Made by a program: the position numbers and the translations under genes
Shown: in pieces, positions 24,829 to 33,961 of the stretch
Layout: every line of letters begins with the position of its first letter
How positions within the stretch are numbered: position 1 is the stretch's first letter
The notes under the pieces: model-generated
What the model saw: only the letters and a program-made list of their open reading frames with translations
Databases searched by the model: none
Told to the model about the DNA's origin: nothing
Assembly (NCBI GenBank): GCA_023247275.1
Contig: JAHFGT010000008.1
Span: forward strand, 1 to 49,836
DNA: 49,836 nt
Direction: 5' to 3'
Source: Candidatus Omnitrophota bacterium
GTDB lineage: Bacteria; Omnitrophota; Gorgyraeia; Aquiviventales; Aquiviventaceae

Positions 24829-26328
24829 CTAGCGTCGTCGCACAAGCCACATCATCGTGCCCATGACCCCGAAGGCTAGCGGCAGGCCGGCCAGGGTGAA
24901 CCAGGTCAACAGCGTAAACTGCTGAGTGGTCAGGTGCAGCTCGATCGGACGGAGCGGTTTGGGTCCGATTCCAATCAACTGTTCCTGGCCGAGCAACCAC
25001 GACGTCACAGCCGAGGCCAGATCGCGGTTGCCGACATTGTCGAGCGCGGAGTTTTCCACGAAGTCTGAGTCGCCGATGACGACGAGTCGAGTTGTCGAGG
25101 GTGAAGGGCGTGGAGTCGTTGAGGCGTTGCTCGTCTCTGGGGCCTCAGCTCGCTCGACGGCGACGGCGATCGGCACTGGGCCGGCGATATCCTGATTCTT
25201 ATTGAATTCAAACGGCGACACGGACAGGTGCGTCTCGCCCCAGCCTTCCTCAGAGCTGGTCGCCAGTGGGGTGACCGTCAGCCCTACTGGAGGTGGCTGG
25301 ACCGGATGGACTGAGCGGACCAACGGGAACAAGGTCATCAACGTCTGCATTCTTTCGACAATCGGATGCTGGCCGTAGGTCTGGATCACGAACAGATTCC
25401 CGGGTGACACAAACGGGAGCTGCCGGGCCGGATCAACGACGATATCCATGCCCAGCTCCACACCCCAGCGCAGGAGCAGCCCATCGAGGCCGGTGTTCTG
25501 TTGCGGATCAATCATCGCCCACAGATGCCCACCGTGATCGAGATACGATTCAAGAATCAGCAGTTCTTGTTCAGTGAACCGGCGCGTGGGTCCGGCGATG
25601 ACCACCAGCCGGACGGTGGTCGGGATCTGTGATTTTTCCAGCAGGTTGATCGCTTCAGTCTTCACATTTTGCTGCTGCAGCACTTTGGCCAAGTTCACCA
25701 GCCCGCCCTCACTGCCAGCGTCGAGCGATTTTTCGCCGTGGCCGGTGGTAAACCAGATCGGGGGCGATTCAGCTTGCGTCACGGCGAGGATGGCAGCGGT
25801 GAAGGCTTCTTCGCCTTTGAACGCCTCCAGCTTGGGCGGTCGCATGAACTCCTCAGTGTCGAAATCCCCGAGGTCTGTTGTCGAGAGAAACTTGTGCCGA
25901 TGACCTTGAGAGAAGATGACGACATTCCGTTGGGTGATCTCGAACTGTTTGATGACCTGTTCGGCCCGGGCGCGGTCACGATCCGGATCGATCTGTTCGA
26001 CCTTGACCTTATCGCTGACCTGCTCGTATTCCTTCAAGAGGTCAATGACCAGCGGATACAGCGTGTTCGCTCGCGGGTCTGTTTCTTGGGGGTCTTGGGG
26101 AATATAGAACATGGTCACCTGAATCGGCTCGCGCAACTGACGGAGGATCTGTTTGGTGCGGTCTGACAGGCTGTTGATCTTGACGGCGGTGACATCCAAC
26201 CGCCCATACCGTCGGAAGCTGATGTAATTCACCATTATGAACAGCACGCCGATGCAGAGGATCATCGCGGCCAGGTTGACCGAGCGCAGCACGCGCTTGA
26301 TGGAAGGCGTCGGTGTCAGGAGCGCCAT
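24829..26328 (-). CDS. GldG-like ABC-type auxiliary protein (ABC_transp_aux)
   Basis: 499 residues from the ATG at 26328, overlapping the permease by 13 bases; the longer reading to 26466 adds residues that overlap it far more. A membrane helix at the start (about residues 17-37) is followed by the large auxiliary domain: VKINSLSDRTKQILRQL, FTTGHGEKSLD and LVVIAGPTRRFTEQE with GHLWAMIDP, all typical of the GldG/PF09822 family, and a C-terminal helix with a basic end. In gliding bacteria GldG works with GldA and GldF; elsewhere the role of this trio is unknown. Located outside the cytoplasm, it probably binds a polymer or protein partner. Confidence 0.9.
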   Translation of the reverse strand: MALLTPTPSIKRVLRSVNLAAMILCIGVLFIMVNYISFRRYGRLDVTAVKINSLSDRTKQILRQLREPIQVTMFYIPQDPQETDPRANTLYPLVIDLLKEYEQVSDKVKVEQIDPDRDRARAEQVIKQFEITQRNVVIFSQGHRHKFLSTTDLGDFDTEEFMRPPKLEAFKGEEAFTAAILAVTQAESPPIWFTTGHGEKSLDAGSEGGLVNLAKVLQQQNVKTEAINLLEKSQIPTTVRLVVIAGPTRRFTEQELLILESYLDHGGHLWAMIDPQQNTGLDGLLLRWGVELGMDIVVDPARQLPFVSPGNLFVIQTYGQHPIVERMQTLMTLFPLVRSVHPVQPPPVGLTVTPLATSSEEGWGETHLSVSPFEFNKNQDIAGPVPIAVAVERAEAPETSNASTTPRPSPSTTRLVVIGDSDFVENSALDNVGNRDLASAVTSWLLGQEQLIGIGPKPLRPIELHLTTQQFTLLTWFTLAGLPLAFGVMGTMMWLVRRR

Positions 26329-27062
26329 CGCGGGCTGCCGATCGTGCGGGCGGTGAAGAAGAGGCAGGGGATGATAACGGTCGCATAGAACACGACCGGG
26401 CGGGAATCCAGCGTGCCGCGAGAGAATTCCCGCACGTGGTCCACCAGTGAAAAATACGACACCCATCGACGGGCGTCAGGCTCTCGAATGAGTCCGTCGA
26501 GAAACGCGATGGAAAATAGCAGCACGACGCCAACCATACCCAACACAGCGGCGATCACTTGATTGCGAGTGAGGCTTGACGCCAACACGCCGATGGCCAC
26601 AAACACCGCTCCAATGAGCGCGATAATCAGATAGCCGGTGAGCACCGGGCCCCAATCAAACGGGGTGAAGCTGCGGAGGATCAGGAACAACCCCGCGGTG
26701 GAGCCCCACAGACACAGGTAGGACAGCCACGCGCCGAGGAACTTTGCCACGACGACTTGCGTATCGCTCACCGGAGCGGTCAGCAACAGTTCGATCGTCC
26801 CGGTGCGTTTTTCCTCACTGAAGCTGCGCATCGTGACCAGCGGCGGAACCAACAACAGGGCCAGCCAGAAGAAGAATGTGCCCCCAAAGAAAATCTGCGC
26901 GATCGACCACGGGATCTCCGTGCCCGAGGAGTTCAGGTACGCGATTAGCAGCCAAAAGATGACGCCCTGCAGCAGGGCAAACAACGCGCCCACGACGTAG
27001 GCCATCGGCGAATACCAAAATGCCTTTAATTCACGAACGGTTAACGCCCACGTATTACGCAT
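26316..27062 (-). CDS. ABC-2 type permease, GldF-like
   Basis: 248 residues with six membrane helices and the ABC-2 pattern: a cytoplasmic start (ALTVRELKAFWYSPMAYV), an EEKRTGTIELLLTAPVSD coupling segment at about residues 84-102, then paired helices. The fusion SFSEEKRTGT is characteristic of the GldF/NosY class. The start overlaps the ATPase gene by 8 bases and the end overlaps the GldG-like gene by 13, so these three are made together. The transported substrate is unknown. Confidence 0.9.
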   Translation of the reverse strand: MRNTWALTVRELKAFWYSPMAYVVGALFALLQGVIFWLLIAYLNSSGTEIPWSIAQIFFGGTFFFWLALLLVPPLVTMRSFSEEKRTGTIELLLTAPVSDTQVVVAKFLGAWLSYLCLWGSTAGLFLILRSFTPFDWGPVLTGYLIIALIGAVFVAIGVLASSLTRNQVIAAVLGMVGVVLLFSIAFLDGLIREPDARRWVSYFSLVDHVREFSRGTLDSRPVVFYATVIIPCLFFTARTIGSPRWRS

Positions 27063-28035
27063 GCGCTGCTGCGGCTGGAGCCGCCGAGTCGGTTTCTTTG
27101 GTGGTCAGCTGGATGAACACATCTTCCAACGAGGCTCGCTGTTGGGACAATTCCAACACGACCCACCGCTGTTCAACGGCCAGTCGATAGATCGATTCGC
27201 GCAGATCCACCCCAGGTCTGGCTTCCACGTCAAAGCAAGCAGCGCCCTGGGTGGTGGGCTGAAGCTGCACTCGAGCCACGCCAGGGAGCTGTTGGAGCGC
27301 TGATTCCATTCCATCAGGGCCGCCAGCGAACTGAGCGCGTACCACCTGGGTGCCTTCGAGCCGTTGCCGCAATCGGTCCGGAGTGTCGACGGCCACAATG
27401 CGTCCCTGGTGGATGATGGTGACTCGGTGGCACAGCATCTCGACCTCGGGCAGAATATGGGTCGAGAGCAAAATGGTGGCGGTCTGACCCAGCGTGGTAA
27501 TCAGTTGGCGCGTTTGGCGAATTTGGTGCGGATCGAGTCCGACCGTTGGTTCATCGAGAATCAGGATCTTCGGCTGCGCCAGCAGGCAATCGGCAAGCGC
27601 CACGCGCTGTCGATAGCCTTTAGACAGCTGTCCCACCAATCGTCGTCGGACATCGACCAGATCGCACTGCTCCATCGCCTGGGTCAATCGCTGCCGTCGC
27701 GCAGGGCGCGGGACAGCTTTGATCGTCGCGCGGTAGGCGAGATATTCCTCGACCCGCAATTCAGGGTAGAGCGCGACATGCTCGGGCAGATACCCGATCC
27801 GGCGGCGGACCTCCAACGTCTGCTCGGTCACCTCCAAGCCGTCAATGCGCACCGAGCCATCAGTCGGAGACAGCATCCCGGTCAGAATCCGTAGCGCCGT
27901 GGTTTTGCCAGCGCCGTTCGGCCCCAAGAATCCCATGATTTCGCCGGGCTCGACGCTGAACGAGACGCTGGAGAGCGCGGTGACGGTATCGTACCGCTTA
28001 CTGAGGTTGATCACATCAATCGGTCGGGGCATCAT
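27055..28035 (-). CDS. ABC transporter ATPase, GldA-like
   Basis: 326 residues: Walker A GPNGAGKTT (from residue 38), signature LSKGYRQRVALADC, Walker B ILILDEPTVGLD, switch His in STHILPEVE, and a C-terminal DUF4162-like extension (about residues 225-310) common in drug- and Gld-type exporters. A second ATG follows the first directly, so the start may be 28032. First gene of the leftward four-gene operon; the 84-base divergent gap to 28120 must carry its promoter. Confidence 0.92.
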   Translation of the reverse strand: MMPRPIDVINLSKRYDTVTALSSVSFSVEPGEIMGFLGPNGAGKTTALRILTGMLSPTDGSVRIDGLEVTEQTLEVRRRIGYLPEHVALYPELRVEEYLAYRATIKAVPRPARRQRLTQAMEQCDLVDVRRRLVGQLSKGYRQRVALADCLLAQPKILILDEPTVGLDPHQIRQTRQLITTLGQTATILLSTHILPEVEMLCHRVTIIHQGRIVAVDTPDRLRQRLEGTQVVRAQFAGGPDGMESALQQLPGVARVQLQPTTQGAACFDVEARPGVDLRESIYRLAVEQRWVVLELSQQRASLEDVFIQLTTKETDSAAPAAAAHA

Positions 28036-28075
28036 GAACGGTCTCAGCTATTATTTCTAGGGCGTTGCCTGGTTC

Positions 28076-28104
28076 TTGTCAAGGAAAGGCTTTTAGAGTA
28101 GCAT
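28076..28104 (+). promoter_or_regulatory. Sigma-70-type promoter of the MoxR/VWA operon
   Basis: TTGTCA (28076-28081) matches the -35 box at five of six bases, followed by a 17-base spacer and TAGCAT (28099-28104), a moderate -10. Transcription would begin near 28111, just before the ATG at 28120. It sits in the divergent gap shared with the GldA-like ATPase gene. Confidence 0.5.
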
Positions 28105-28119
28105 ACACCCCAAGGTCAG

Positions 28120-28488
28120 ATGCGTCGTGCACAGATCATCGCTGTTGCTTTGCTCATGACGGCTGGATGCGCCGGCGTCTCCGCGACCCATGTTGGCCAG
28201 ACGATGGGCACGATTGCCGGGGCTGCGATCGCGCCAGGCGTTGGCGCGCCGATCGGTGCGTTGATTGGATTGCTGAGTGGCATGGTGGTGCAAGGACAGA
28301 TCGATCGTGGTGTTGAGCATCGTGAACAGCGGACGCTCAGCGATCAGCTGGCATCGGCCACCCAGTCACACTCCAGCGGGCCACACGATTCGAGTCCTCC
28401 CACCGGGCAGCAAACCCGCGTCTGGGTTGACGAGATGCTCGAGAACGGGCGCGTGGTGGCAGCGCACTTCGACGTCCGCAATCTCTAG
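28120..28488 (+). CDS. Glycine-zipper lipoprotein
   Basis: 122 residues. The signal peptide ends with the lipobox LMTAGC (C17), so it is lipid-anchored. The next part is a Gly/Ala zipper (VGQTMGTIAGAAIAPGVGAP then GALIGLL) of the kind in small outer-membrane glycine-zipper proteins, followed by a polar tail with RVWVDEMLENGRVV. Function unknown; it may help cell-envelope integrity. It is the first gene of the rightward operon, with AAGG 5 bases upstream of the ATG and the next gene 24 bases downstream. Confidence 0.75.
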   Translation: MRRAQIIAVALLMTAGCAGVSATHVGQTMGTIAGAAIAPGVGAPIGALIGLLSGMVVQGQIDRGVEHREQRTLSDQLASATQSHSSGPHDSSPPTGQQTRVWVDEMLENGRVVAAHFDVRNL

Positions 28489-28512
28489 TCCTCATTCCCT
28501 CGGGATGATCGC

Positions 28513-30042
28513 ATGACCACACACATATCACCCGCTCCAACCCCCCTTGAACGGTTGGTGAGCCAGTTTGCGCGTCGCTACCAACGTGCCTTCGTGCTGA
28601 AAGTCGTGATCCTCTGCCTGCTGGGGGCGATGATTGTGGTCGCGTTGACGCTGGCGTACGCGCGATTAGGCGTGCAGCGGACATGGGTGGTCGCGTTTCC
28701 AGTGGCGCTGGCCGTGGCTGGTGCAGCCGTGATGGCCACGTGGATGCGAGCGCATTGGATCAGTCGCCGAGCTGCCCCTACGCACCTGGATCGGGTGCTG
28801 GGATTACAGCAACGGCTGGCGACGATTGCCGACTACGAATCAACCGTCCAGGCGGCAGCCAGCTCGTTGTATCCTGCGCTCATGGCCGATGCCGCAGCCC
28901 GGCTTGAAGGACGCACCGTCCGAGTTCCGAAGATGGTTGATCGCACCACCGGGAGTCTGCTCGCGGTGCTGCTACTGATTCTGTTGTTACCGCGCCTACC
29001 GCATCTCAGGCAGGCTCAACCGGTGAGACCCCTGAGTACGTCTGCGTCGTCAGCGATTAGTCAATCCGCAGACCACAGTCCTCAATCAGCGATGGCACCA
29101 CAACAGGGGCGGCCGCAAGGCGGATCATCGACTCAGTCGGCGAACAACACCACAGGAAGTTCGGGCAGCCAGACCATAGGGCAACAACAATCCGCGCAAA
29201 CGGGACGTGCCGGCGAATCGGCATCACACTCGTCCGCTCAGCCGTCAGCAGGTGCGACACCTGCGTCAGCGCAGGGGCAGGCGGGAGACCGCGCCGGCGA
29301 TCGAACAGCCCAGAATCAGGGCCAGCAGAATCCAGACCAATCCAGCCCGCCACCATCATCGCGCACCGGGGAGTCACCAGCCGAATCATCCCAGAATCAT
29401 CAGGAGCCGCAGCAGACGTCGAACGGACAAGCTGGTCACGGACAGACTCGACAGGCTGGGGCAGGGTCGGACGGAAATCAGTCGAATCACCCCGGGCGCT
29501 CGTCGAGTGAGGGCCCGCCATCGTCTGGGTCTCAGGGATCGTCGTCGCAGCTAGCGCAACAGCAGCCTGGCGCTGCGACGGGCGGCACAACCCCTGCCGG
29601 CCAGGGGGCTGATCAAACCGCGCTGCGGACCGAAATTCGGCAGTTGCTGCAGCAGGTGTCTGGAGAGTTGCAACAACTCCAGGACCAGATGGCCGCGCAA
29701 CACCCAGGGCCGTCAACCCCTGGAACCAGCACGGATCCACAGCTCTACGGTGCAGAAAAGGAGATCGCCCCGCCTGGTACTGGGCCATCGGTGCCGATTG
29801 AGCTGAACGCGGATTCCCACGCCACGGTGGCTCCGCGGCCAGGGGGCGGGACCGGTCCGGCCTCGTCGACCGCGTCCCATGCGTCGCCGCTGGCGCAGGC
29901 CGAGCAGGCCAGCCTCAGCGATCAGCCATTGGCTGAAACACCAACGGCGCGTCAGCCGGTCCCGCCAGAATATCGCAGTGTGTTCGATCAGTTGAATCAG
30001 CAACCTGAGCACGGACCCAGCACACCGGAGCGTACGCGATGA
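28513..30042 (+). CDS. Membrane protein with long Ser/Gln/Gly-rich region
   Basis: 509 residues. Two helices at about 28-50 and 57-77, a short cytoplasmic or periplasmic part (THLDRVLGLQQRLATIADYE), a third helix at about 148-163, then 180 residues (about 183-368) made almost entirely of Ser, Gln, Gly, Ala, Asn and Pro. A glutamine-rich coiled coil follows (LRTEIRQLLQQVSGELQQLQDQM, about 372-397), then a proline-rich tail with PPEYRSVFDQLNQQPE. The ending resembles the C-terminus of DUF4175-like proteins found beside MoxR operons, but I do not assign a family. Its stop overlaps the moxR start as ATGA. Confidence 0.75.
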   Translation: MTTHISPAPTPLERLVSQFARRYQRAFVLKVVILCLLGAMIVVALTLAYARLGVQRTWVVAFPVALAVAGAAVMATWMRAHWISRRAAPTHLDRVLGLQQRLATIADYESTVQAAASSLYPALMADAAARLEGRTVRVPKMVDRTTGSLLAVLLLILLLPRLPHLRQAQPVRPLSTSASSAISQSADHSPQSAMAPQQGRPQGGSSTQSANNTTGSSGSQTIGQQQSAQTGRAGESASHSSAQPSAGATPASAQGQAGDRAGDRTAQNQGQQNPDQSSPPPSSRTGESPAESSQNHQEPQQTSNGQAGHGQTRQAGAGSDGNQSNHPGRSSSEGPPSSGSQGSSSQLAQQQPGAATGGTTPAGQGADQTALRTEIRQLLQQVSGELQQLQDQMAAQHPGPSTPGTSTDPQLYGAEKEIAPPGTGPSVPIELNADSHATVAPRPGGGTGPASSTASHASPLAQAEQASLSDQPLAETPTARQPVPPEYRSVFDQLNQQPEHGPSTPERTR

Positions 30043-31046
30043 CCGCGACTGCACCACTCGAAGTGACCCCGTCCGCATTCCGCGATACCTTTGCGAAACT
30101 CCGCGACGAGCTAGGCCGCGTCATCGTCGGCCAACGGACGGTGACCGACCGGCTGCTCGTCGCATTCTTCGCCGGCGGACATGTTTTGCTTGAGGGGGTG
30201 CCTGGGCTGGGCAAGACGCTGCTGGCGAAATCGTTTGCGCAGGCGCTGGGCGTCTCGTTTAAGCGGGTGCAATGCACGCCAGATTTGATGCCGGCGGATA
30301 TCCTTGGCACGCAGCTCGTCGTGGAGCGCGACGGCCACAAGCTGTTCGAGTTTTCCAAAGGACCGGTGTTCACCCATGTGCTGCTCGCTGATGAAATCAA
30401 CCGCGCTACTCCGAAGACACAGTCTGCGTTGTTGGAAGCGATGGAAGAGCACCAGGTCACCGTGGCCGGGACGACCTTCCGACTCGATGAACCGTTCTTT
30501 GTGATGGCCACGCAGAACCCGATCGAGATGGAAGGCACGTTCCCGTTGCCTGAGGCACAGATGGATCGATTTCTGTTCAAGATTTTCGTCGACTATCCTT
30601 CGTCAGAGGAGCTGGCACAGATCATTCGGCAGACCACTGTGGCCCAGCCGGCCAGTATCCAGGCCGTGCTCCCCACCGATCGCGCGCAGGCATGGATCCT
30701 GGCAGCCCGCCGGTTGGTCCGAGAGGTGCTCGTGTCTCGCGCCGTCGAGGAGTATATCGTCCGCTTGGTGACGGCCACGCGGCCTGATACCAACGGCGCG
30801 GAACGACCTGCCTCACGATTCTTACGATACGGCGCATCACCGCGCGGCGCTCAGGCGGTCCTAATGGGCGCGAAGGTTTTAGCGCTCATGGACAGCCGGG
30901 TGAATGTCAGCTTTGAAGATGTGGACCAGGTCCTCTTGCCGGCGCTGAACCATCGCGTGGTCCTGTCGTTTGAGGCCGAGGCCGATCGTCGCAGCGTCGT
31001 GGATATCTTGACCGAACTCACCGAGCCCATTCGCAAACGCGCGTGA
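30039..31046 (+). CDS. moxR: MoxR-family AAA+ ATPase
   Basis: 335 residues, the usual MoxR length. Walker A GVPGLGKT (residues 53-60), Walker B VLLADEINRA, and the MoxR block ATQNPIEMEGTFPLPEAQMDRF are all intact, followed by the lid domain with RYGASPRGAQAVL. MoxR ATPases work as chaperones with VWA-domain proteins; DUF58, BatA-like and VWA genes follow directly. Overlap with the preceding gene (ATGA) and a 16-base gap to the next show co-transcription. Confidence 0.95.
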   Translation: MTATAPLEVTPSAFRDTFAKLRDELGRVIVGQRTVTDRLLVAFFAGGHVLLEGVPGLGKTLLAKSFAQALGVSFKRVQCTPDLMPADILGTQLVVERDGHKLFEFSKGPVFTHVLLADEINRATPKTQSALLEAMEEHQVTVAGTTFRLDEPFFVMATQNPIEMEGTFPLPEAQMDRFLFKIFVDYPSSEELAQIIRQTTVAQPASIQAVLPTDRAQAWILAARRLVREVLVSRAVEEYIVRLVTATRPDTNGAERPASRFLRYGASPRGAQAVLMGAKVLALMDSRVNVSFEDVDQVLLPALNHRVVLSFEAEADRRSVVDILTELTEPIRKRA

Positions 31047-31062
31047 CGGCCCCCAGGGCTCG

Positions 31063-32010
31063 ATGGCGGGCTGCCTGCCGACCGCGCACGTATTCATGCC
31101 CACAGCACGTTGGTTAACCCCATCGTTCCTTCGCCGCTTGGAAGCGCTCGAACTGTCGGTGCAGTGGGTGCGAGCCGGCCAGCGTCTGGGCGGGCGATTT
31201 CCGATCAATCGTCGCGGCGCCTCCATTGAATTTGCGGATTATTCGGTCTATTCACCTGGCGATGATATTCGAGCGATTGATTGGCCGCTCTACGGCCGGC
31301 TCGAGCGGCTGTTCGTGAAGACCTATAAAGAAGAGGTGGCGCTATCGGTCGAGCTGCTGGTCGATGCGACCGCGTCGATGGGCGCTCCGGTGCCTGAGAA
31401 ATTTGAGCGGGCGACCCAGGTCGCGCTCAGTCTTGGCTACATCGGGCTGATCGGCCGTCATCATGTCCGGATGAGTTGGATTCGGCCCGTAGAGACCGGC
31501 CGGACAACTCCGCTTGCCGGGCTGGCCGCGAGCCGATGGTTGCATCACCGCAGCGATATTGTTCGCCTCGCCGAGCAGGCTGAGCGCATGCGGCCCGGCG
31601 GCGGCGTCGAATTGGCCGACTGGTTGCGGCGCGCGGTCATTGGACTGAAAATTCGCGGCGGTCAGGCGATCCTGATCACCGATGGGATGCTGCGGCCAGC
31701 GGACTTCTTCCGTGCGCTCAATGCGCTGATCGTGCGAAATCTTGAAGTGAAAGTGATCCAGATCGTAACGCCCCAAGAATTGCATCCCGGGCGTCGCTTT
31801 GGCACCGGGGCGGTGGTCGATATCGAAAGCGGGGCGGTGCAGCAGCTCGCGTATAGCCCCGCGCAGTTGGAACAGGCGATGGCCGAACACAATGAGCTGC
31901 TGGCGCGGTTCTGCAAGCGGCGCGGCGTGCCGTTTGTCCAATACCGCATGGAGGAGTCATTGGAATCGTTCGTGACCAAGACACTCCCGACACGAGGATT
32001 CCTTGAATGA
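31063..32010 (+). CDS. DUF58 protein with VWA-like domain
   Basis: 315 residues from the ATG at 31063; an ATG at 31096 is an alternative that starts closer to the family's usual beginning. The DUF58 signature GRFPINRRGASIEFADYS, then YSPGDDIRAIDWPLYGR, is followed by a VWA-like fold with a degenerate metal site VDATASMG. DUF58 proteins pair with MoxR and are thought to be its cytosolic adaptors. No membrane helix, unlike some DUF58 proteins. An imperfect hairpin lies in the 88 bases after its stop. Confidence 0.92.
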   Translation: MAGCLPTAHVFMPTARWLTPSFLRRLEALELSVQWVRAGQRLGGRFPINRRGASIEFADYSVYSPGDDIRAIDWPLYGRLERLFVKTYKEEVALSVELLVDATASMGAPVPEKFERATQVALSLGYIGLIGRHHVRMSWIRPVETGRTTPLAGLAASRWLHHRSDIVRLAEQAERMRPGGGVELADWLRRAVIGLKIRGGQAILITDGMLRPADFFRALNALIVRNLEVKVIQIVTPQELHPGRRFGTGAVVDIESGAVQQLAYSPAQLEQAMAEHNELLARFCKRRGVPFVQYRMEESLESFVTKTLPTRGFLE

Positions 32011-32023
32011 GTCGTACACAAGC

Positions 32024-32081
32024 GGTGTGGGGTGTGAGGTGTGGGGTCTGTGGTGACACCGCACACTGCACACCGCACACC
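32024..32081 (+). repeat. Imperfect GT/AC-rich hairpin between DUF58 and BatA-like genes
   Basis: A 26-base arm (32024-32049, alternating ggtgtggggtgtg) pairs with 32056-32081 (acaccgcacactgcacaccg onward) with about five mismatches around a 6-base loop. No T-run follows, so it may slow or process the operon mRNA rather than end it. The repeated GTGTG units suggest growth by slippage. Confidence 0.7.
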
Positions 32082-32098
32082 AACTGGTCTCTGGTTTC

Positions 32099-33961
32099 AT
32101 GTCCTTGTTGACGCCGTGGGGTTTGCTGGGACTTAGCGCCCTTGGGGTGCTGCTCTGGCTGTGGCGATTGGCCTCAGCCCGTCGAGAATACCGGATCGCC
32201 AGTTTGATTCCCTTCGAGCGATTGCTCCAGCGGCCACCGCGACGTCGCGCGCACGTGATCGTCAACGCGCTGTTTTGGCTTCAGGCCGCGGCGATCGCCG
32301 GGCTGGCGCTGGCGCTGGCACAGCCCATCATTCGACGCCGACCAGCGTCAACGGCCCTGGTCATTGTCGATACATCGGCCAGCATGGGAAGCCGGCGCAG
32401 CGGGGCGACGGCGTTTGAACGCGCGCGCCGCGCGCTGTTGGTTCGCGCCGCAGCAAAATCTCCCACCGAGCAATGGCTCATCGTGACGACCGCCCCGAGT
32501 GCCGCTGTGACCCCTGAGCCGACCAGCGATCCGCTGGTGCTGTCCAAGGCGGTGCAAGCCGCCCATGTGGCAGACCTGGGCGGGGATCTAGCCGCTGCGG
32601 CGCGGATCGGGCTCGCGATGCTGTCCGCTGCGCCAGACCGGATCCTGGTGGCCACCGACGAGCCCAAGCCGGAATTACCAGCGGCTCCACGCGCGGTTCG
32701 GACCGAATGGATCGGCGTCGGTGAGCGCGCCACCAACGTGGCGTTGGTCGGAGTCGAATCGCGCGGGCCGTTGTGTCGCGCCTCAGAGGCGCGCGTGGTG
32801 GCGACGGTGCGCAATTTCTCTGACGAGCTGGCCCAGGTGACCGTGACGGCGCAACAATCAGGACACCAGTTAACGGCGGTGCATGCGGAATTGCTGCCTG
32901 GCGCCCAACAGTCGCTATCGCTGGCGCTGCCTGAGTCGGCTCAGGGATGGATTCAGGTGACGCTGGCCGGCGCGGGGGATTCCTTGGCCATCGATGATTC
33001 GGCCTGGGTTGAACCGCGCCATCTTCGGACCCTGCCGATTCTCCTCCAGGTCGATGATCCTGGAATCCAGGCGACCGTTGCCTCCTGGTTGTCGGCGTGC
33101 GAGGCGCTGGTCGTGACCACGAATCCTGAATCGGCTGGCGCTGCCGTGCGGATTACGGATCGGTCTGATCACATCGCGGCAGCCGCAGAGTTGCAGATCA
33201 TCCCTCCTGCGCACCCCACACCCATCCGCGCGCGGTGGCTGATCGCGACCGACCACCCGATCGGTGCCTATCTGGCGCCGGTGGAAACGGTGACCGCACC
33301 GGTCAATCTGTCGGCTGGCGAGCGCGCCGGAATCCCCGTGGCCTGGGTGCTGATGAACGGTCGCAAGATCCCGATGCTCGTGGCGCACGACACGGCCGTC
33401 AGGCGGGTGGAGCTGTATGTGTCACTGGCCGAGCCAGCGACCAGCACGCCGCTGATCCTCCTGTTTTTCAACAGCGTGCGTTGGCTCGTGGGTGAATCGC
33501 AACCGCCGACGACCGGGACCCCGGTGGTGGTCAACGGGTTTGCCGACGGTTCGGTGCAGGTCAAACGTCCGGATGAGCGGATCGAGGAGGCGGTCGCGGC
33601 TCATGGAGCGGTGTCCTATGAACCTGATCAGGCCGGTGTGTACGAATTCCGGCAAGGGAGCACGGCGCATGTGCTGGCCGCGAATTTCTTTAACCCGCTG
33701 GAATCGAATCTCCTGGCCCCAGTGTCCACGTGGAGGCCAGTGGATCCGGCGATGATGCCGAGCCATGTTCGTCAACCCGCGCAGGAGCCACTCGCTCATC
33801 GACTGATCGTCCTGATGACCGGCGTGTTGCTCATGGAGTGGGCCTGGTATACCCGCCGCGAGCGGCTGCGAGGGCATCGCGCGCCACCCATCGTGCAGCA
33901 GGGTCTGCAGATCCCGGTCGACACCGCAGCCGCGCACGTTACCGAGCCGGTCACACGATGA
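32099..33961 (+). CDS. BatA-like membrane protein with VWA domain
   Basis: 620 residues. The N-terminal BatA helix pair (LLTPWGLLGLSALGVLLWLW and a second helix at about 60-80) is followed by a VWA domain with the metal site VDTSASMG and FERARRALL, then several beta-rich parts with a glutamine-amidotransferase-like stretch, and a C-terminal helix (about 578-592) followed by a cytoplasmic tail. This is the layout of aerotolerance (BatA-type) proteins encoded beside MoxR. The stop overlaps the next gene's start as ATGA (33958). The role is unknown in this organism, and I infer an envelope-associated complex with MoxR and DUF58. Confidence 0.88.
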   Translation: MSLLTPWGLLGLSALGVLLWLWRLASARREYRIASLIPFERLLQRPPRRRAHVIVNALFWLQAAAIAGLALALAQPIIRRRPASTALVIVDTSASMGSRRSGATAFERARRALLVRAAAKSPTEQWLIVTTAPSAAVTPEPTSDPLVLSKAVQAAHVADLGGDLAAAARIGLAMLSAAPDRILVATDEPKPELPAAPRAVRTEWIGVGERATNVALVGVESRGPLCRASEARVVATVRNFSDELAQVTVTAQQSGHQLTAVHAELLPGAQQSLSLALPESAQGWIQVTLAGAGDSLAIDDSAWVEPRHLRTLPILLQVDDPGIQATVASWLSACEALVVTTNPESAGAAVRITDRSDHIAAAAELQIIPPAHPTPIRARWLIATDHPIGAYLAPVETVTAPVNLSAGERAGIPVAWVLMNGRKIPMLVAHDTAVRRVELYVSLAEPATSTPLILLFFNSVRWLVGESQPPTTGTPVVVNGFADGSVQVKRPDERIEEAVAAHGAVSYEPDQAGVYEFRQGSTAHVLAANFFNPLESNLLAPVSTWRPVDPAMMPSHVRQPAQEPLAHRLIVLMTGVLLMEWAWYTRRERLRGHRAPPIVQQGLQIPVDTAAAHVTEPVTR

